Positions 24,633 to 32,881 of a DNA stretch of 34,262 nucleotides are shown here, one piece after another; position 1 is the first letter of the stretch; each line of letters starts with the position of its first letter. The position numbers and the translations under genes are program-made. Origin of the DNA: Erysipelotrichaceae bacterium (GTDB lineage: Bacteria; Bacillota_I; Bacilli_A; Erysipelotrichales; Erysipelotrichaceae); contig JAFRJA010000145.1 in assembly GCA_017432545.1 (NCBI GenBank), positions 1-34,262 of the forward strand, in the 5' to 3' direction. Below the pieces are notes generated by a model. The model searched no databases, was not told where the DNA came from, and saw nothing but the letters and a program-made list of their open reading frames with translations.

Positions 24633-25766
24633 TTATTTTTCATCATTTAATAAGCGCAAACCTTCTTTAAGATACTCAGCTGAAGTTTCAAACTGGCATT
24701 CCTTAAGTCTTTCTTCAATGAGTTTAAGCTCACCCGTTTTATAACCCAGACCTTTCAAGGCCTCCAAAGCCTCATCCGCGAGTTCATTGGAACGGATAAC
24801 TGTTTCCGTCTCATAAGGTTTGATCGGCTTGAAGGCGTAGTTCTTGGACACATTGATCCGGTTGTCGAAGTTCAAAATGAAGGAATATAGATCATCGAGC
24901 TTCTCGAGTTTCGTCTTTTCAAACTCATCACGGGTGAATTTGATCGAATACAGATACTGATCCACCAGATCCCCGTTACTGTTTCTGACCGTTGTGAAAC
25001 CGGAAATGACAATCGTATCAATATAAGATGAAACGTTGAAATAGTTCGCACTCAGGAAGACACTTAAACTTATAACGAGTCTCGCATATTCTTCTTTTAA
25101 CTCTGTAGGTTTAAGTTTCTTATAGGTAAGTTTATTGTTGTTGACATTAGGATACATGTCATCGAGATCCTCTATCTCCGGCAGATCCAGGTCAACATAT
25201 AAAACATTGTCTTCCAGTTCATAATTGACTCTGACATCATATGGCAGTTTCAGCTCTTTCATGAAGGAACTGACCAGATTCTCGATCGTATCCTCATCAC
25301 CTAAGATCGAATTCTCATAGATTTGATGCATAGCCTCATTCTCCAAAGAATCAACGAATTCGGCGAATTCATCCTTGGTCATGACATCATCGGTATATTT
25401 GTGCAGATTGATCCTTGCTTCCTTGTCTTCTTCATATTCACGAAGCACATTCGTGTAATCAACAGCCGGCTCAAGTTCTTTCTCCTTGGCTTTAGCCAAA
25501 GCTGAAGTCTTGGTAGAAGCGATCTTCTTGGTATCTTTCTTTTTCTTTGATTTATTGCCTAACAAAGAACCGGTGATCTTCTGACGATAGGAAAGTCCGG
25601 TTCCGGTAATGCCCACGGCGCTTGGCGAAAGATTGAGATAAGTTCCCCTCTTGCCGATATTGACCGAAGCTCCTTTTTTACCCACGGTGGCACTTAAACC
25701 GCTGCGGGAAACGTTCACCTTTAAGAAGTTGCCGATCTTAATTGATTTATTAAATCTGATGCCCAT
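24633..25766 (-). CDS. DUF4236 domain protein with unrecognised C-terminal region
   Basis: 377 residues. Residues 1-63 are a textbook DUF4236: RFNKSIKIGNFLKVNVSRSG, then SATVGKKGASVNIGKRGTYL, ending in GITGTGLSYR. A Lys-rich linker (near 70-95) leads to a C-terminal region of about 270 residues, acidic and helical with no family recognised. DUF4236 is found alone or fused to many partners, and its function is unknown. The gene starts 17 bases after the HPt-like gene with GAGGAGG, so it belongs to the phosphodiesterase-HPt operon. No membrane segment is visible. Confidence 0.8.
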   Translation of the reverse strand: MGIRFNKSIKIGNFLKVNVSRSGLSATVGKKGASVNIGKRGTYLNLSPSAVGITGTGLSYRQKITGSLLGNKSKKKKDTKKIASTKTSALAKAKEKELEPAVDYTNVLREYEEDKEARINLHKYTDDVMTKDEFAEFVDSLENEAMHQIYENSILGDEDTIENLVSSFMKELKLPYDVRVNYELEDNVLYVDLDLPEIEDLDDMYPNVNNNKLTYKKLKPTELKEEYARLVISLSVFLSANYFNVSSYIDTIVISGFTTVRNSNGDLVDQYLYSIKFTRDEFEKTKLEKLDDLYSFILNFDNRINVSKNYAFKPIKPYETETVIRSNELADEALEALKGLGYKTGELKLIEERLKECQFETSAEYLKEGLRLLNDEK

Positions 25767-25783
25767 ATTCTATCCTCCTCAAA

Positions 25784-26119
25784 CTATATGCTCTTCAGTT
25801 TCTTCAATATTTTGCCGATATTATAAACATAAGGTGAATAATCGATATTTTCTTTATTGTACAGATGTCTTGTCAGCTCCGAAGACAACAGAAAGATCGG
25901 TGTAAGCGAAAGATTGCCGGAGACCCCTTTCATATTCAAAGCACATTGATAGGCCTTTTCGAGATCATTCTGATTCAAAGCCTTCCTGATCTTGAGATAA
26001 TCGTTCTTCTTAAGAAACAGATCAACAAGGTGCAGATAAAAAGCCTCATCGCCACCGCATTTATCCATGGCTGATCTGATATCGACACCGTTTTGTTCCA
26101 GTTTTCTGATACTTAACAT
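25784..26119 (-). CDS. HPt-like protein lacking the phosphorylatable histidine
   Basis: 111 residues, the size of a free-standing histidine phosphotransfer domain, mostly helical. The HPt core normally reads A-H-x-L-K-G-x-x-x-N-L; here residues 60-70 read ALNMKGVSGNL, with Leu61 (TTG) where His should be. The conserved Lys-Gly and Asn-Leu remain, so the fold is kept but phosphotransfer is not expected. It may bind the receiver domain of the adjacent phosphodiesterase as a decoy or anchor. Its ATG directly follows the TAG stop of that gene (coupled translation). Confidence 0.75.
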   Translation of the reverse strand: MLSIRKLEQNGVDIRSAMDKCGGDEAFYLHLVDLFLKKNDYLKIRKALNQNDLEKAYQCALNMKGVSGNLSLTPIFLLSSELTRHLYNKENIDYSPYVYNIGKILKKLKSI

Positions 26120-28729
26120 CTATTTCATTCCTTTTTCCCGATTCTTGTTCAGTTGTATATAGACCCTCGCAAACAAAGTCCTGAACTGTTCGTTTTTCAA
26201 TTTTATTAAATTGGACGAATTGACCTTGTTGACCTTTAAACTGCGAACAATACTCTTGAGTTTGACTTCCTGTTTTGGCAAATAAATGAGTGCGACTTCA
26301 TCAGGTGCGATCCTGTAGACATCAGCCCGATTAATATTGTCCTTTATCTTTTTCACGATCTTTAAGATCATTTCATCACGATTAGCCAGCTCTTCATCAT
26401 CCAGGATCTGTTTTTCTCTAATTACTTCAAATAAGGCCATACCATAAACAGGATTCTTCTTTTCATCAAGTTCAATACCACGATCGATAAAAGCCAGACG
26501 GTTTCCTGTACCGGTAAGCTGATCAGTGTCTAAGAAATTAAAGACTTCATCATTGTGCTTGAGTTCGTTTCTGATCTCACCCAACACTTTCTGATCGATA
26601 CCCTTCATGGCAACGATAAGATTTCTGTTTGGTCCTTCAAAGGCCGGAATGATCTTGACTTCAAATTCAATGTCTTCATCTTCAAAACAGGTCGAATAGT
26701 TGACGGACAGATACGCATATTTCTTTAACTGCTTCAGGATATAATCCTTATGCCACAGTCTGATGATGCGTTCCTTGTCTTTCTCGGAAACGTATTCTCT
26801 GGTCCTTAACTGACAATAATCAAAGAATTCCACACCGGTCTGAATGACTCTCATATGATCGGAACCGCCATCGGTCGTATATTCAATGAAATTATCCGTA
26901 TCCAGATCTACGTAATACACGCTGTCATACACGGATGAAAGAGATTTGGCCAGACCATGATAGATACTCTTGTGATCAGCATTCATGTGGTTGGCGACGG
27001 TCTTACGGCTCAAAGAAGCGTCTTTTTCTTCCGCCAGCTGTGCCGCCCTGGTCTTGACCAGATGTTCAAATTCTATGGCTCTTAACGGTTTGGAGAAGTA
27101 ATAACCCTGGATGATATCGCAACCCAAAGACTTGAGCAGATCAAGCTGCTGTCTGGTCTCCACGCCTTCTGCTACCGTTATCGCACTTAAAGAATCGGCG
27201 ATATCCATCATCATCTTCAAGAGTTTTCTGTTTTTATCATCCTTTAGAGCATCAACGATGAATGAACGATCGAGTTTTAAGGCATCGATAGGCATATCCG
27301 CGATCATGCCTAAAGATGAATATCCGGTACCGAAATCATCCATACCGATCAGATAACCTGATTCCCTGAGTTTTCTGGTCATATTGACGACATAATCCGT
27401 ATCATTCACAAATGCGGATTCCGTGATCTCCAACATCAGTTCCGAATGATTCAATTCATAGAAACTCACGATCGAATTAAGCGCATCTAAGAAACTGTTA
27501 CTCATCATATCGATACGGGATACGTTAACGCTCACCGGGATCGTGACCCCATACTTTTTCTTCCAATAGGCAATTTTCCCACAGGCGCTGTCCCAGACAT
27601 AACAGTCAAGATCCCTGATCAGACCGTTTTCTTCAAACAGTTTGATGAAATCATTCGGACCGACCATACCGAGCTGTGGATGTTTCCAGCGCACTAAAGC
27701 TTCCGCCGAAGCAAGATAAGGCTCCTGAGACTGAATGTTGTATTTAGGTTGATAATAGACCTCAAATTGACCGCTGCTTAAGGCTTCATAGAAGTCTTCG
27801 ATCAGCTGTTCACGATACAGCTGTTCATTTCTCAATTTATTGTCATAGACCGCAAAAGACTTTGTGTAGTCACCCCTGATCATATCCGCCGCCATCTTGG
27901 CATGCGTGAACTGTCTGACCATGTCTTCATTCTTATCGACATCCATAAAAGCTCCAAGTCTCACATGGACATGGAAACCTTCTTTGGACAGATTATTCTG
28001 TAAGGTTTCAATTAAGTGCTGATAGTCCTTACCGCTTTGGGTATAGACTAAGAAGGTATCGGATATTCTCCGACACAATATCGCACCATATTTGACCTGG
28101 AATTTCTTGAGATTATCAGCGATCGCACTTAAGATCTTATCGCCATACTCAACGCCATATCTTTCATTGATCAGATGGAAACGATCGACATCAAGCACCA
28201 GCGCATCCATCGGTTCAGTGCGGTTTCGCTTATTGAAATCATCCACATAACTGTAGAAGAAGTCTCTGGTATATAAACCGGTCAGAAAATCTCTTTCCGT
28301 ACTGGAGATCGTCTTTCTTCTTTCAGTCAATTCGATGTTTATCTTGATCCGAAGTTTTAAGACATCCGCATGAGAAAAAGGTTTACTGATGAAATCGATG
28401 ACGCCTTTTTTCAAAGCTTCTGATTCCTTATCGGTCTCACCCGTCATCAATATGACCGGGATCTTCTTCAGTTCTTCATCTTTCTGAATTTCATCCAGAA
28501 CATCAATGCCGGTCATAAAAGGCATATAGAAGTCCAAAAGGATCAGTGATATCTCATCGCGATACTTCCTGATCCTGCTTATGGCCTGTTTACCGTCATT
28601 GGCGAAAATGAGCTTATAGTCATCCTTGAGAATAAAACCGATCAGCTCCCGGTTGACCTCATCATCTTCCGCCACAAAAACAACTCTTTTTACATCATCG
28701 GCATAGAATTGTTCCTGTCTCAGTGACAT
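26120..28729 (-). CDS. REC-GGDEF*-EAL-(PAS-like)-GGDEF* c-di-GMP phosphodiesterase
   Basis: 869 residues. The receiver domain (about 15-135) has acidic VAEDDE, phospho-acceptor Asp66 in LILLDFYMP, and Lys in SKPFS. GGDEF 1 (about 140-300) is inactive: the motif reads ISDTF (222-226). The EAL domain (about 305-560) keeps its metal and catalytic residues: AEALVRW, VSVNVSR, LEITES, MDDFGTGYSS, LKLDRS, AEGVET and QGYYFSKP. Then come a PAS-like region (about 590-720) and a second degenerate GGDEF with APDEV near residue 809. It should hydrolyse c-di-GMP under control of receiver phosphorylation. The upstream ribosome site is GGGGAAATT. No dedicated histidine kinase gene is adjacent. Confidence 0.9.
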   Translation of the reverse strand: MSLRQEQFYADDVKRVVFVAEDDEVNRELIGFILKDDYKLIFANDGKQAISRIRKYRDEISLILLDFYMPFMTGIDVLDEIQKDEELKKIPVILMTGETDKESEALKKGVIDFISKPFSHADVLKLRIKINIELTERRKTISSTERDFLTGLYTRDFFYSYVDDFNKRNRTEPMDALVLDVDRFHLINERYGVEYGDKILSAIADNLKKFQVKYGAILCRRISDTFLVYTQSGKDYQHLIETLQNNLSKEGFHVHVRLGAFMDVDKNEDMVRQFTHAKMAADMIRGDYTKSFAVYDNKLRNEQLYREQLIEDFYEALSSGQFEVYYQPKYNIQSQEPYLASAEALVRWKHPQLGMVGPNDFIKLFEENGLIRDLDCYVWDSACGKIAYWKKKYGVTIPVSVNVSRIDMMSNSFLDALNSIVSFYELNHSELMLEITESAFVNDTDYVVNMTRKLRESGYLIGMDDFGTGYSSLGMIADMPIDALKLDRSFIVDALKDDKNRKLLKMMMDIADSLSAITVAEGVETRQQLDLLKSLGCDIIQGYYFSKPLRAIEFEHLVKTRAAQLAEEKDASLSRKTVANHMNADHKSIYHGLAKSLSSVYDSVYYVDLDTDNFIEYTTDGGSDHMRVIQTGVEFFDYCQLRTREYVSEKDKERIIRLWHKDYILKQLKKYAYLSVNYSTCFEDEDIEFEVKIIPAFEGPNRNLIVAMKGIDQKVLGEIRNELKHNDEVFNFLDTDQLTGTGNRLAFIDRGIELDEKKNPVYGMALFEVIREKQILDDEELANRDEMILKIVKKIKDNINRADVYRIAPDEVALIYLPKQEVKLKSIVRSLKVNKVNSSNLIKLKNEQFRTLFARVYIQLNKNREKGMK

Positions 28730-28801
28730 AATTTCCCCACTATTATCATTGTTATACTATGTAACTTAATTATAACTAAAATAACTGTTTAAAACACGGT
28801 T

Positions 28802-29659
28802 CTAGCGCTTTTCACTCATAAAAGCACTGAAGATGATCAGTAAAGCCCCCAACCAGCCAAAAACAGACATCGGTTCATGTAAGAATACCGTTGAACATAT
28901 CACGGAAACAACAGGCTCAAGATAGCCTAAGATCGCAATCGTCTCCACATCGAGTTTAGCCATACCCGAGAAATAGAAACAGTAAGCCAGACCGGTATGG
29001 ATGACTCCTAACATAATTACGATCAGTATCGATCTTAAGTCAGGGTTTAAACTTACCCCATGATTATGAATCAAAACATAAGGAAAGATCGTGATCGCCG
29101 AAACAAGCAGCTGAACAATCGAGCGGTCATAGACACTGATATCCTTCAGTTTGCGGTTACAGATAATGATGATAGAAAATACCAGTGCGGCCAACACACC
29201 ATAAACGATACCGATCAAAGAGCCCTTCTGTTCATCAAAAACGCCTGATACCAATACAATTCCTAAAAAAGCTAAAGCGACGTATGGCAGCTTCTTTATC
29301 TCCAGTTTTTCATGTAAGACCAGTGGCGAAACGATGATCACAAATAGCGGAGCCAGATAGTTGCATAAACTGGCGATCGCTACTGTAGTTGTCATGTAAG
29401 ATGCAAACAGAAAGATCCAGTTTAAACCAAGACATATACCTGAAAGAAGTAGAAGAAACAGATTATTTCTGATCGCTTTCTTGTCAATGGATACATGTTT
29501 AAAACGTAAATAAAGATAAATGAACAATGAACCGATAAGACCGCGGAACATCGCCACGACCTCACTGGGCAGATTGACATAGCGCAAGAAAAGACCGATC
29601 GTACCATATAAGACTACGGCGAAGATGTATTTGATCCTTTCAAGTTGCAGTTCTTTCAT
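28802..29659 (-). CDS. EamA/DMT-family transporter
   Basis: 285 residues forming ten predicted membrane helices in two EamA repeats, about 5-135 and 150-285. The typical segment GLNWIFLFASYMTTTVAIAS in repeat 1 and TIAILGYLEPVVSVICS in repeat 2 identify the drug/metabolite exporter superfamily. The substrate is unknown; relatives export amino acids or other metabolites. The ATG follows GAGGGAATAA. It is transcribed towards the c-di-GMP genes, and only a weak stem, no strong terminator, lies between them, so read-through is possible. Confidence 0.92.
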   Translation of the reverse strand: MKELQLERIKYIFAVVLYGTIGLFLRYVNLPSEVVAMFRGLIGSLFIYLYLRFKHVSIDKKAIRNNLFLLLLSGICLGLNWIFLFASYMTTTVAIASLCNYLAPLFVIIVSPLVLHEKLEIKKLPYVALAFLGIVLVSGVFDEQKGSLIGIVYGVLAALVFSIIIICNRKLKDISVYDRSIVQLLVSAITIFPYVLIHNHGVSLNPDLRSILIVIMLGVIHTGLAYCFYFSGMAKLDVETIAILGYLEPVVSVICSTVFLHEPMSVFGWLGALLIIFSAFMSEKR

Positions 29660-29766
29660 TTATTCCCTCAAAAGTTAACAACATTATAAGTGATAATACT
29701 CTTAATATCATTCAAAACACATAAGCTTATTAATTCTTTAAAACAATATTTGTTACAATAATAACA

Positions 29767-29852
29767 GAAGGAATGTTTGACCGTGAGACATAGATCTCTT
29801 AAAACCTATTGCGACTTTAGATTGCTTTTTATAGGTCATTCCTTCATTTTTT
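29767..29852 (+). ncRNA. structured leader or small RNA ending in an intrinsic terminator
   Basis: The outer stem pairs GAAGGAATG (29767-29775) with CATTCCTTC (29837-29845), continues with ACC/GGT around a small bulge, and is followed by six T (29847-29852). About 50 bases are enclosed. They hold a GAGA/TCTC hairpin, and ACCTAT can pair with ATAGGT at 29831-29836; that pairing would break the inner part of the terminator stem. The T-run ends 16 bases before the first gene of the accessory operon, whose own ribosome site ACTAAGGAGTT follows. This looks like an attenuator or riboswitch-type leader, or a free small RNA. A TACAAT box (29754-29759) may be the -10. No known class recognised. Confidence 0.55.
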
Positions 29853-29868
29853 AACTAAGGAGTTACCT

Positions 29869-30750
29869 ATGAAATACAGAGAAATAAAAGCTGCTTTAGA
29901 AGAATATAATGACCGTTTTTATCGCGTTGTATTAGCCAAAGAAAATGTAAGTTTATATGAACTGGGAGTGATACTGGGCACGGCTTTAGGCTGTGAATTC
30001 GAACACATGTTTATGTTCAGATCAGGAAAAGACAAGTTCTGCGATCCGGCCTGGATCGATAGGGATAATGAATATTCATACTACGACAAGAAACTGGAAG
30101 ACCTGGATAGGAATTTCATCTTCAGCTACGATACCGGCGACGGCTGGGATTTTGAATGCCGCATCAGCGATGAAACATTTGAAATGGATACAGACAAGAT
30201 AGCCATCCTTGAAGAAGGCAAAGGCCAAGGTATCTGGGAAGATAACAAATTTAACCTGATGAGATATCTGGATGGAGAAATAGATCCGGATACCGATGAA
30301 GAAGATGAAGAAAATGGTATTTATTTCCCATGGAATTACGATATTGAGAGATTTTCTGATTTTGATACAGATTTTGATCTGAAGTTTGAACAGGAAGACT
30401 TTGCGGAATGTGTTGAAGATAATCTCTACAGTCTGAAAGAAGCCAGGGATGAAGTAAGCGGATTCCTTCCTGATAACGATGACGACAATAATATAAATAT
30501 CATGTCTGCTTATGACAGCGCTTTTGACATCGTATGCGAATATATCGCTTCCTATCAGATCATGACTGATGATGAAGTTCAAACCATGTTTGATGATCTG
30601 AAAGATGAAATTGGTGAAGAAAACGCTATGAGAAAACTCATAAGTGTAGTCAAGGATGAACTGAGCGAATATATCGATAATAACGAAATGCTGAAGAAAC
30701 ATTCATTTTTTACTAAAATGTTCGACATAGATGATGAGGATTATAACTGA
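29869..30750 (+). CDS. pRiA4b ORF-3-like (PF07929) acidic protein
   Basis: 293 residues, strongly acidic. The N-terminal 110 residues match the plasmid pRiA4b ORF-3 / TnpR-like domain: YRVVLAKENVSLYELGVILG, then FEHMFMF, and the signature NFIFSYDTGDGWDFECRI. The rest is an Asp/Glu-rich region with a run DNDDDNN near the middle and helical segments at the end, without a recognised family. The domain's role is unknown; it was named from mobile elements but is common on chromosomes. It is the first gene after the terminator-bearing leader and overlaps the pilin-like gene by 20 bases. Confidence 0.75.
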   Translation: MKYREIKAALEEYNDRFYRVVLAKENVSLYELGVILGTALGCEFEHMFMFRSGKDKFCDPAWIDRDNEYSYYDKKLEDLDRNFIFSYDTGDGWDFECRISDETFEMDTDKIAILEEGKGQGIWEDNKFNLMRYLDGEIDPDTDEEDEENGIYFPWNYDIERFSDFDTDFDLKFEQEDFAECVEDNLYSLKEARDEVSGFLPDNDDDNNINIMSAYDSAFDIVCEYIASYQIMTDDEVQTMFDDLKDEIGEENAMRKLISVVKDELSEYIDNNEMLKKHSFFTKMFDIDDEDYN

Positions 30751-31540
30751 CAGAAAAGGTTTTTCTTTGATCCAGATCCTGATCGCAATTACCGTTCTGG
30801 GGATACTTCTGATGATCTCTATCCCACTTTTCGCCAGTCAGACTGAAAGTAACAAGGAAAGCGAAGACCTGGCCAATATGCGTAAAGCCAAAAACGAAGC
30901 CGTATTGGAATACATGTATACCAATAATCCCGGTCCTTATTACTATGATGCGACAAACGGAACGGTCTCTCTTGATGAAAAACCGGCAAAAGGTTACGGG
31001 CGATCAACAAAAAGTGTTAATGAGTTCTATGAAGTGATGCCCGGAGCCTATGGTATTCCTAATGAAGACGGCAATGCCAACTATATCACCGTCATGATCT
31101 CCGGAGCCGGCATTGAGATCAGATGGGGTGGAAATGATCTTAGTACTTCCTTGGGAAGAAGAACTGAAGATCTCGAAAATATGCACAAGATCTCTGAAGC
31201 ACTGATTAAAGCTGATAAAAGCAATCTGCTGAAGTTCAATAAAGATTATGTGGAAGTTGCCGTATTCAAAGACTGTACGATGCATTATTTCAATAATTCC
31301 AATGGTGGTACACCATGGTCTGAAGAAAGCACCAGAACTATAAAAGAAGCTTTAGACAGAGCCAATATCGCTACTGACAAAATGACAATCTATGATACGG
31401 AGAGTGAATGGCAGAACGGTTATATGATCCATTATGAAGATGATGGGACGGTAAGATATAAAACTTTAACTTCATATCAGAACGAAGAGGATCACATCGG
31501 TTTCAGTTGGTGGAACAATCAGGATATAAGCGAAGAGTAA
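30731..31540 (+). CDS. orphan prepilin-like protein (type IV pilin N-methylation motif)
   Basis: 269 residues. After a 10-residue basic leader, KGFSLIQILIAITVLGILLM is a prepilin peptidase site (cut after Gly) plus hydrophobic spine. Position 5 of the mature protein is Gln instead of the usual Glu, as in some minor pilins. The 235-residue C-terminal domain begins with a pilin-like alpha1C stretch (residues about 38-55) and is otherwise unrecognised. No pilus ATPase, prepilin peptidase or other pilin gene is present in the window, so the secretion machine must be elsewhere or absent. The start (ATGATG at 30731) lies inside the previous gene without a clear ribosome site, so coupling is likely. 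Confidence 0.75.
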   Translation: MMRIITDRKGFSLIQILIAITVLGILLMISIPLFASQTESNKESEDLANMRKAKNEAVLEYMYTNNPGPYYYDATNGTVSLDEKPAKGYGRSTKSVNEFYEVMPGAYGIPNEDGNANYITVMISGAGIEIRWGGNDLSTSLGRRTEDLENMHKISEALIKADKSNLLKFNKDYVEVAVFKDCTMHYFNNSNGGTPWSEESTRTIKEALDRANIATDKMTIYDTESEWQNGYMIHYEDDGTVRYKTLTSYQNEEDHIGFSWWNNQDISEE

Positions 31541-31557
31541 TAATGGAGGAATAACAG

Positions 31558-31965
31558 ATGGCAGTCAAATTATCTATGATTATTGAAGGCATGGAAATGG
31601 CTAATATGGAAACCAGGGTCTATTATGATCGCAAAGAGAATGAACTGAAGTATTTCGGTGAATATATGGATTTATCCGAAGAAGAAGCTGAAGAGGAAGA
31701 ATTCAATGAGAATCTGATCGCTTTGCCTGATCAGTATGAAATTCATGAATACAAGATGATGGAAGAATTCATCGAAAAGATCGAAGATCCAAAAGATTAT
31801 AACTGCATGGCCATAGCTATCCAGGGAAGAGGAGCTTTCAGAAGATTCAAAGACATGGCAATTAATCTGGGTCTTATTGAAGACTGGTATAAATTCAGAG
31901 ATGAAAAATATAAAGAAGTAGCCAGACAGTGGTGTGAAGATCACCATCTGGAATACGAGGAATAA
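31558..31965 (+). CDS. UPF0158 family protein
   Basis: 135 residues. Family hallmarks: LPDQYEIHEYKMMEEFIEKI, followed by IAIQGRGAFRRFKDMAINLG and WYKFRDEKYKEVARQWCED. Many members are encoded near mobile or stress genes; function is unknown. It has a good ribosome site (GGAGGAATAACAG) and lies 17 bases after the pilin-like gene. The end of this gene carries GAGG for the next start codon at 31968. Confidence 0.85.
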   Translation: MAVKLSMIIEGMEMANMETRVYYDRKENELKYFGEYMDLSEEEAEEEEFNENLIALPDQYEIHEYKMMEEFIEKIEDPKDYNCMAIAIQGRGAFRRFKDMAINLGLIEDWYKFRDEKYKEVARQWCEDHHLEYEE

Positions 31966-31967
31966 CG

Positions 31968-32386
31968 ATGGATGAAGCAAGATAAAAAGAAATGAAGCAG
32001 AGAATGAAAAACTTCTGAAGGAGTTTGAACAATACCTCAGAAGCAAAGATCTTTCAGATAAAACGATAAACAATCATATGAACCATGTTGCCTTCTATCT
32101 GACTATTTATTTAAACGACCACAACTATGCTTCAGCAAAAGAAGGTATCGAGTATAACTATCTGGCAGATTTTCTGGACTATTTCTTTATCCGCAAGTGT
32201 TTTCCTTCTACACCTGGATCTTTACGTTCGATGGCTTCAAGTATTAAGAAATTCTATACTTTCATGTATGAAAAGAAACTGATTGAGAAAAAAGAATATG
32301 ATGACTTCAGATTCTATATGAAAGAATCAATTGATACCTGGTGTAAAGACTGCAAAAACCACAATGAAGGAATCAGTATTTATTAA
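31968..32386 (+). pseudogene. integrase N-terminal (SAM-like) domain protein, apparent frameshift
   Basis: The only start with a good ribosome site is ATG at 31968 (GAGG seven bases upstream), but after five codons it hits TAA at 31983. The long frame, open from 31976, reads NEKLLKEFEQYLRSKDLSDK and then TINNHMNHVAFYL, the start of a phage-integrase N-terminal core-binding domain. It continues to 32386 and ends with no catalytic domain. The two frames join if one base has been lost near 31980. Starting at the internal ATG 32078 gives 102 residues but removes the first helices and has no ribosome site. The C-terminus has CKDC. It is therefore either broken or expressed in an unusual way; a sequencing error is also possible. 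Confidence 0.6.
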
Positions 32387-32404
32387 CCATTGACATTAAT
32401 TATT

Positions 32405-32881
32405 ATGAAGAAACTGCTGAAAATCTTATTCATAAGCTTACTGATCACTATTGGAGTATATGCCTTCATATCTTTTACTTCACAAAATGAGTATGAACCT
32501 GTTGTCAATCCGGAACCCATTGCCTCTAAAATTGATGAACAGGGTTCCTATACATCAAAGGAAGATGTGAGCTTATATATTATTACCTATGGTCATCTTC
32601 CGAATAACTTTGTCACCAAGAAAAAAGCCAGAGAGATGGGCTGGAAATCCAATAAAGGCAACCTGCAGAAAGTATGTAAAGGCTGCAGTATCGGCGGTGA
32701 CATCTTCACCAATTCGCAAAAAGTCTTACCGGTCAAGAAAGGAAGAGTCTACTACGAATGCGATATCAACTATGACGGCGGCTATCGCGGTAAGGAGAGG
32801 CTGATCTTTTCCAATGACGGTCTGATCTACTATACCGATGATCACTACAGTTCTTTTGAACTGCTTTATGGAGAAGAATAA
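32405..32881 (+). CDS. barnase-type exported ribonuclease
   Basis: 158 residues from ATG 32405. Residues 4-24 are a hydrophobic export signal or anchor, then a pro-like linker to about 60, then a complete barnase domain: HLPNNFVTKKKAREMGW, SIGGDIFTN, YECDINYDGGYRGKERLIFS and DDHYSSFELLY. Barnase active residues map as Lys27 to Lys72, Glu73 to Glu118, Arg83 to Arg128, Arg87 to Arg132 and His102 to His147, so it should be an active guanyl-preferring RNase. The inhibitor gene follows with a 1-base overlap. The ribosome site is poor; a TTG at 32390 would add five residues. Its secretion suggests nutrition or competition, with barstar guarding the cytosol. Confidence 0.92.
   Translation: MKKLLKILFISLLITIGVYAFISFTSQNEYEPVVNPEPIASKIDEQGSYTSKEDVSLYIITYGHLPNNFVTKKKAREMGWKSNKGNLQKVCKGCSIGGDIFTNSQKVLPVKKGRVYYECDINYDGGYRGKERLIFSNDGLIYYTDDHYSSFELLYGEE

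Noticed and set aside
30076-30702. A long minus-strand open frame (208 codons) opposite the pRiA4b-like gene
   Set aside because: It is antisense to a gene with clear domain homology, has a low-complexity Ile/Phe-rich product and no ribosome site.
31976-31990. Programmed -1 frameshift joining the two frames of the integrase-N-like gene
   Set aside because: The sequence around GCAAGATAAAAAG does not provide an X XXY YYZ slippery heptamer before the stop, and no stimulatory stem was seen.
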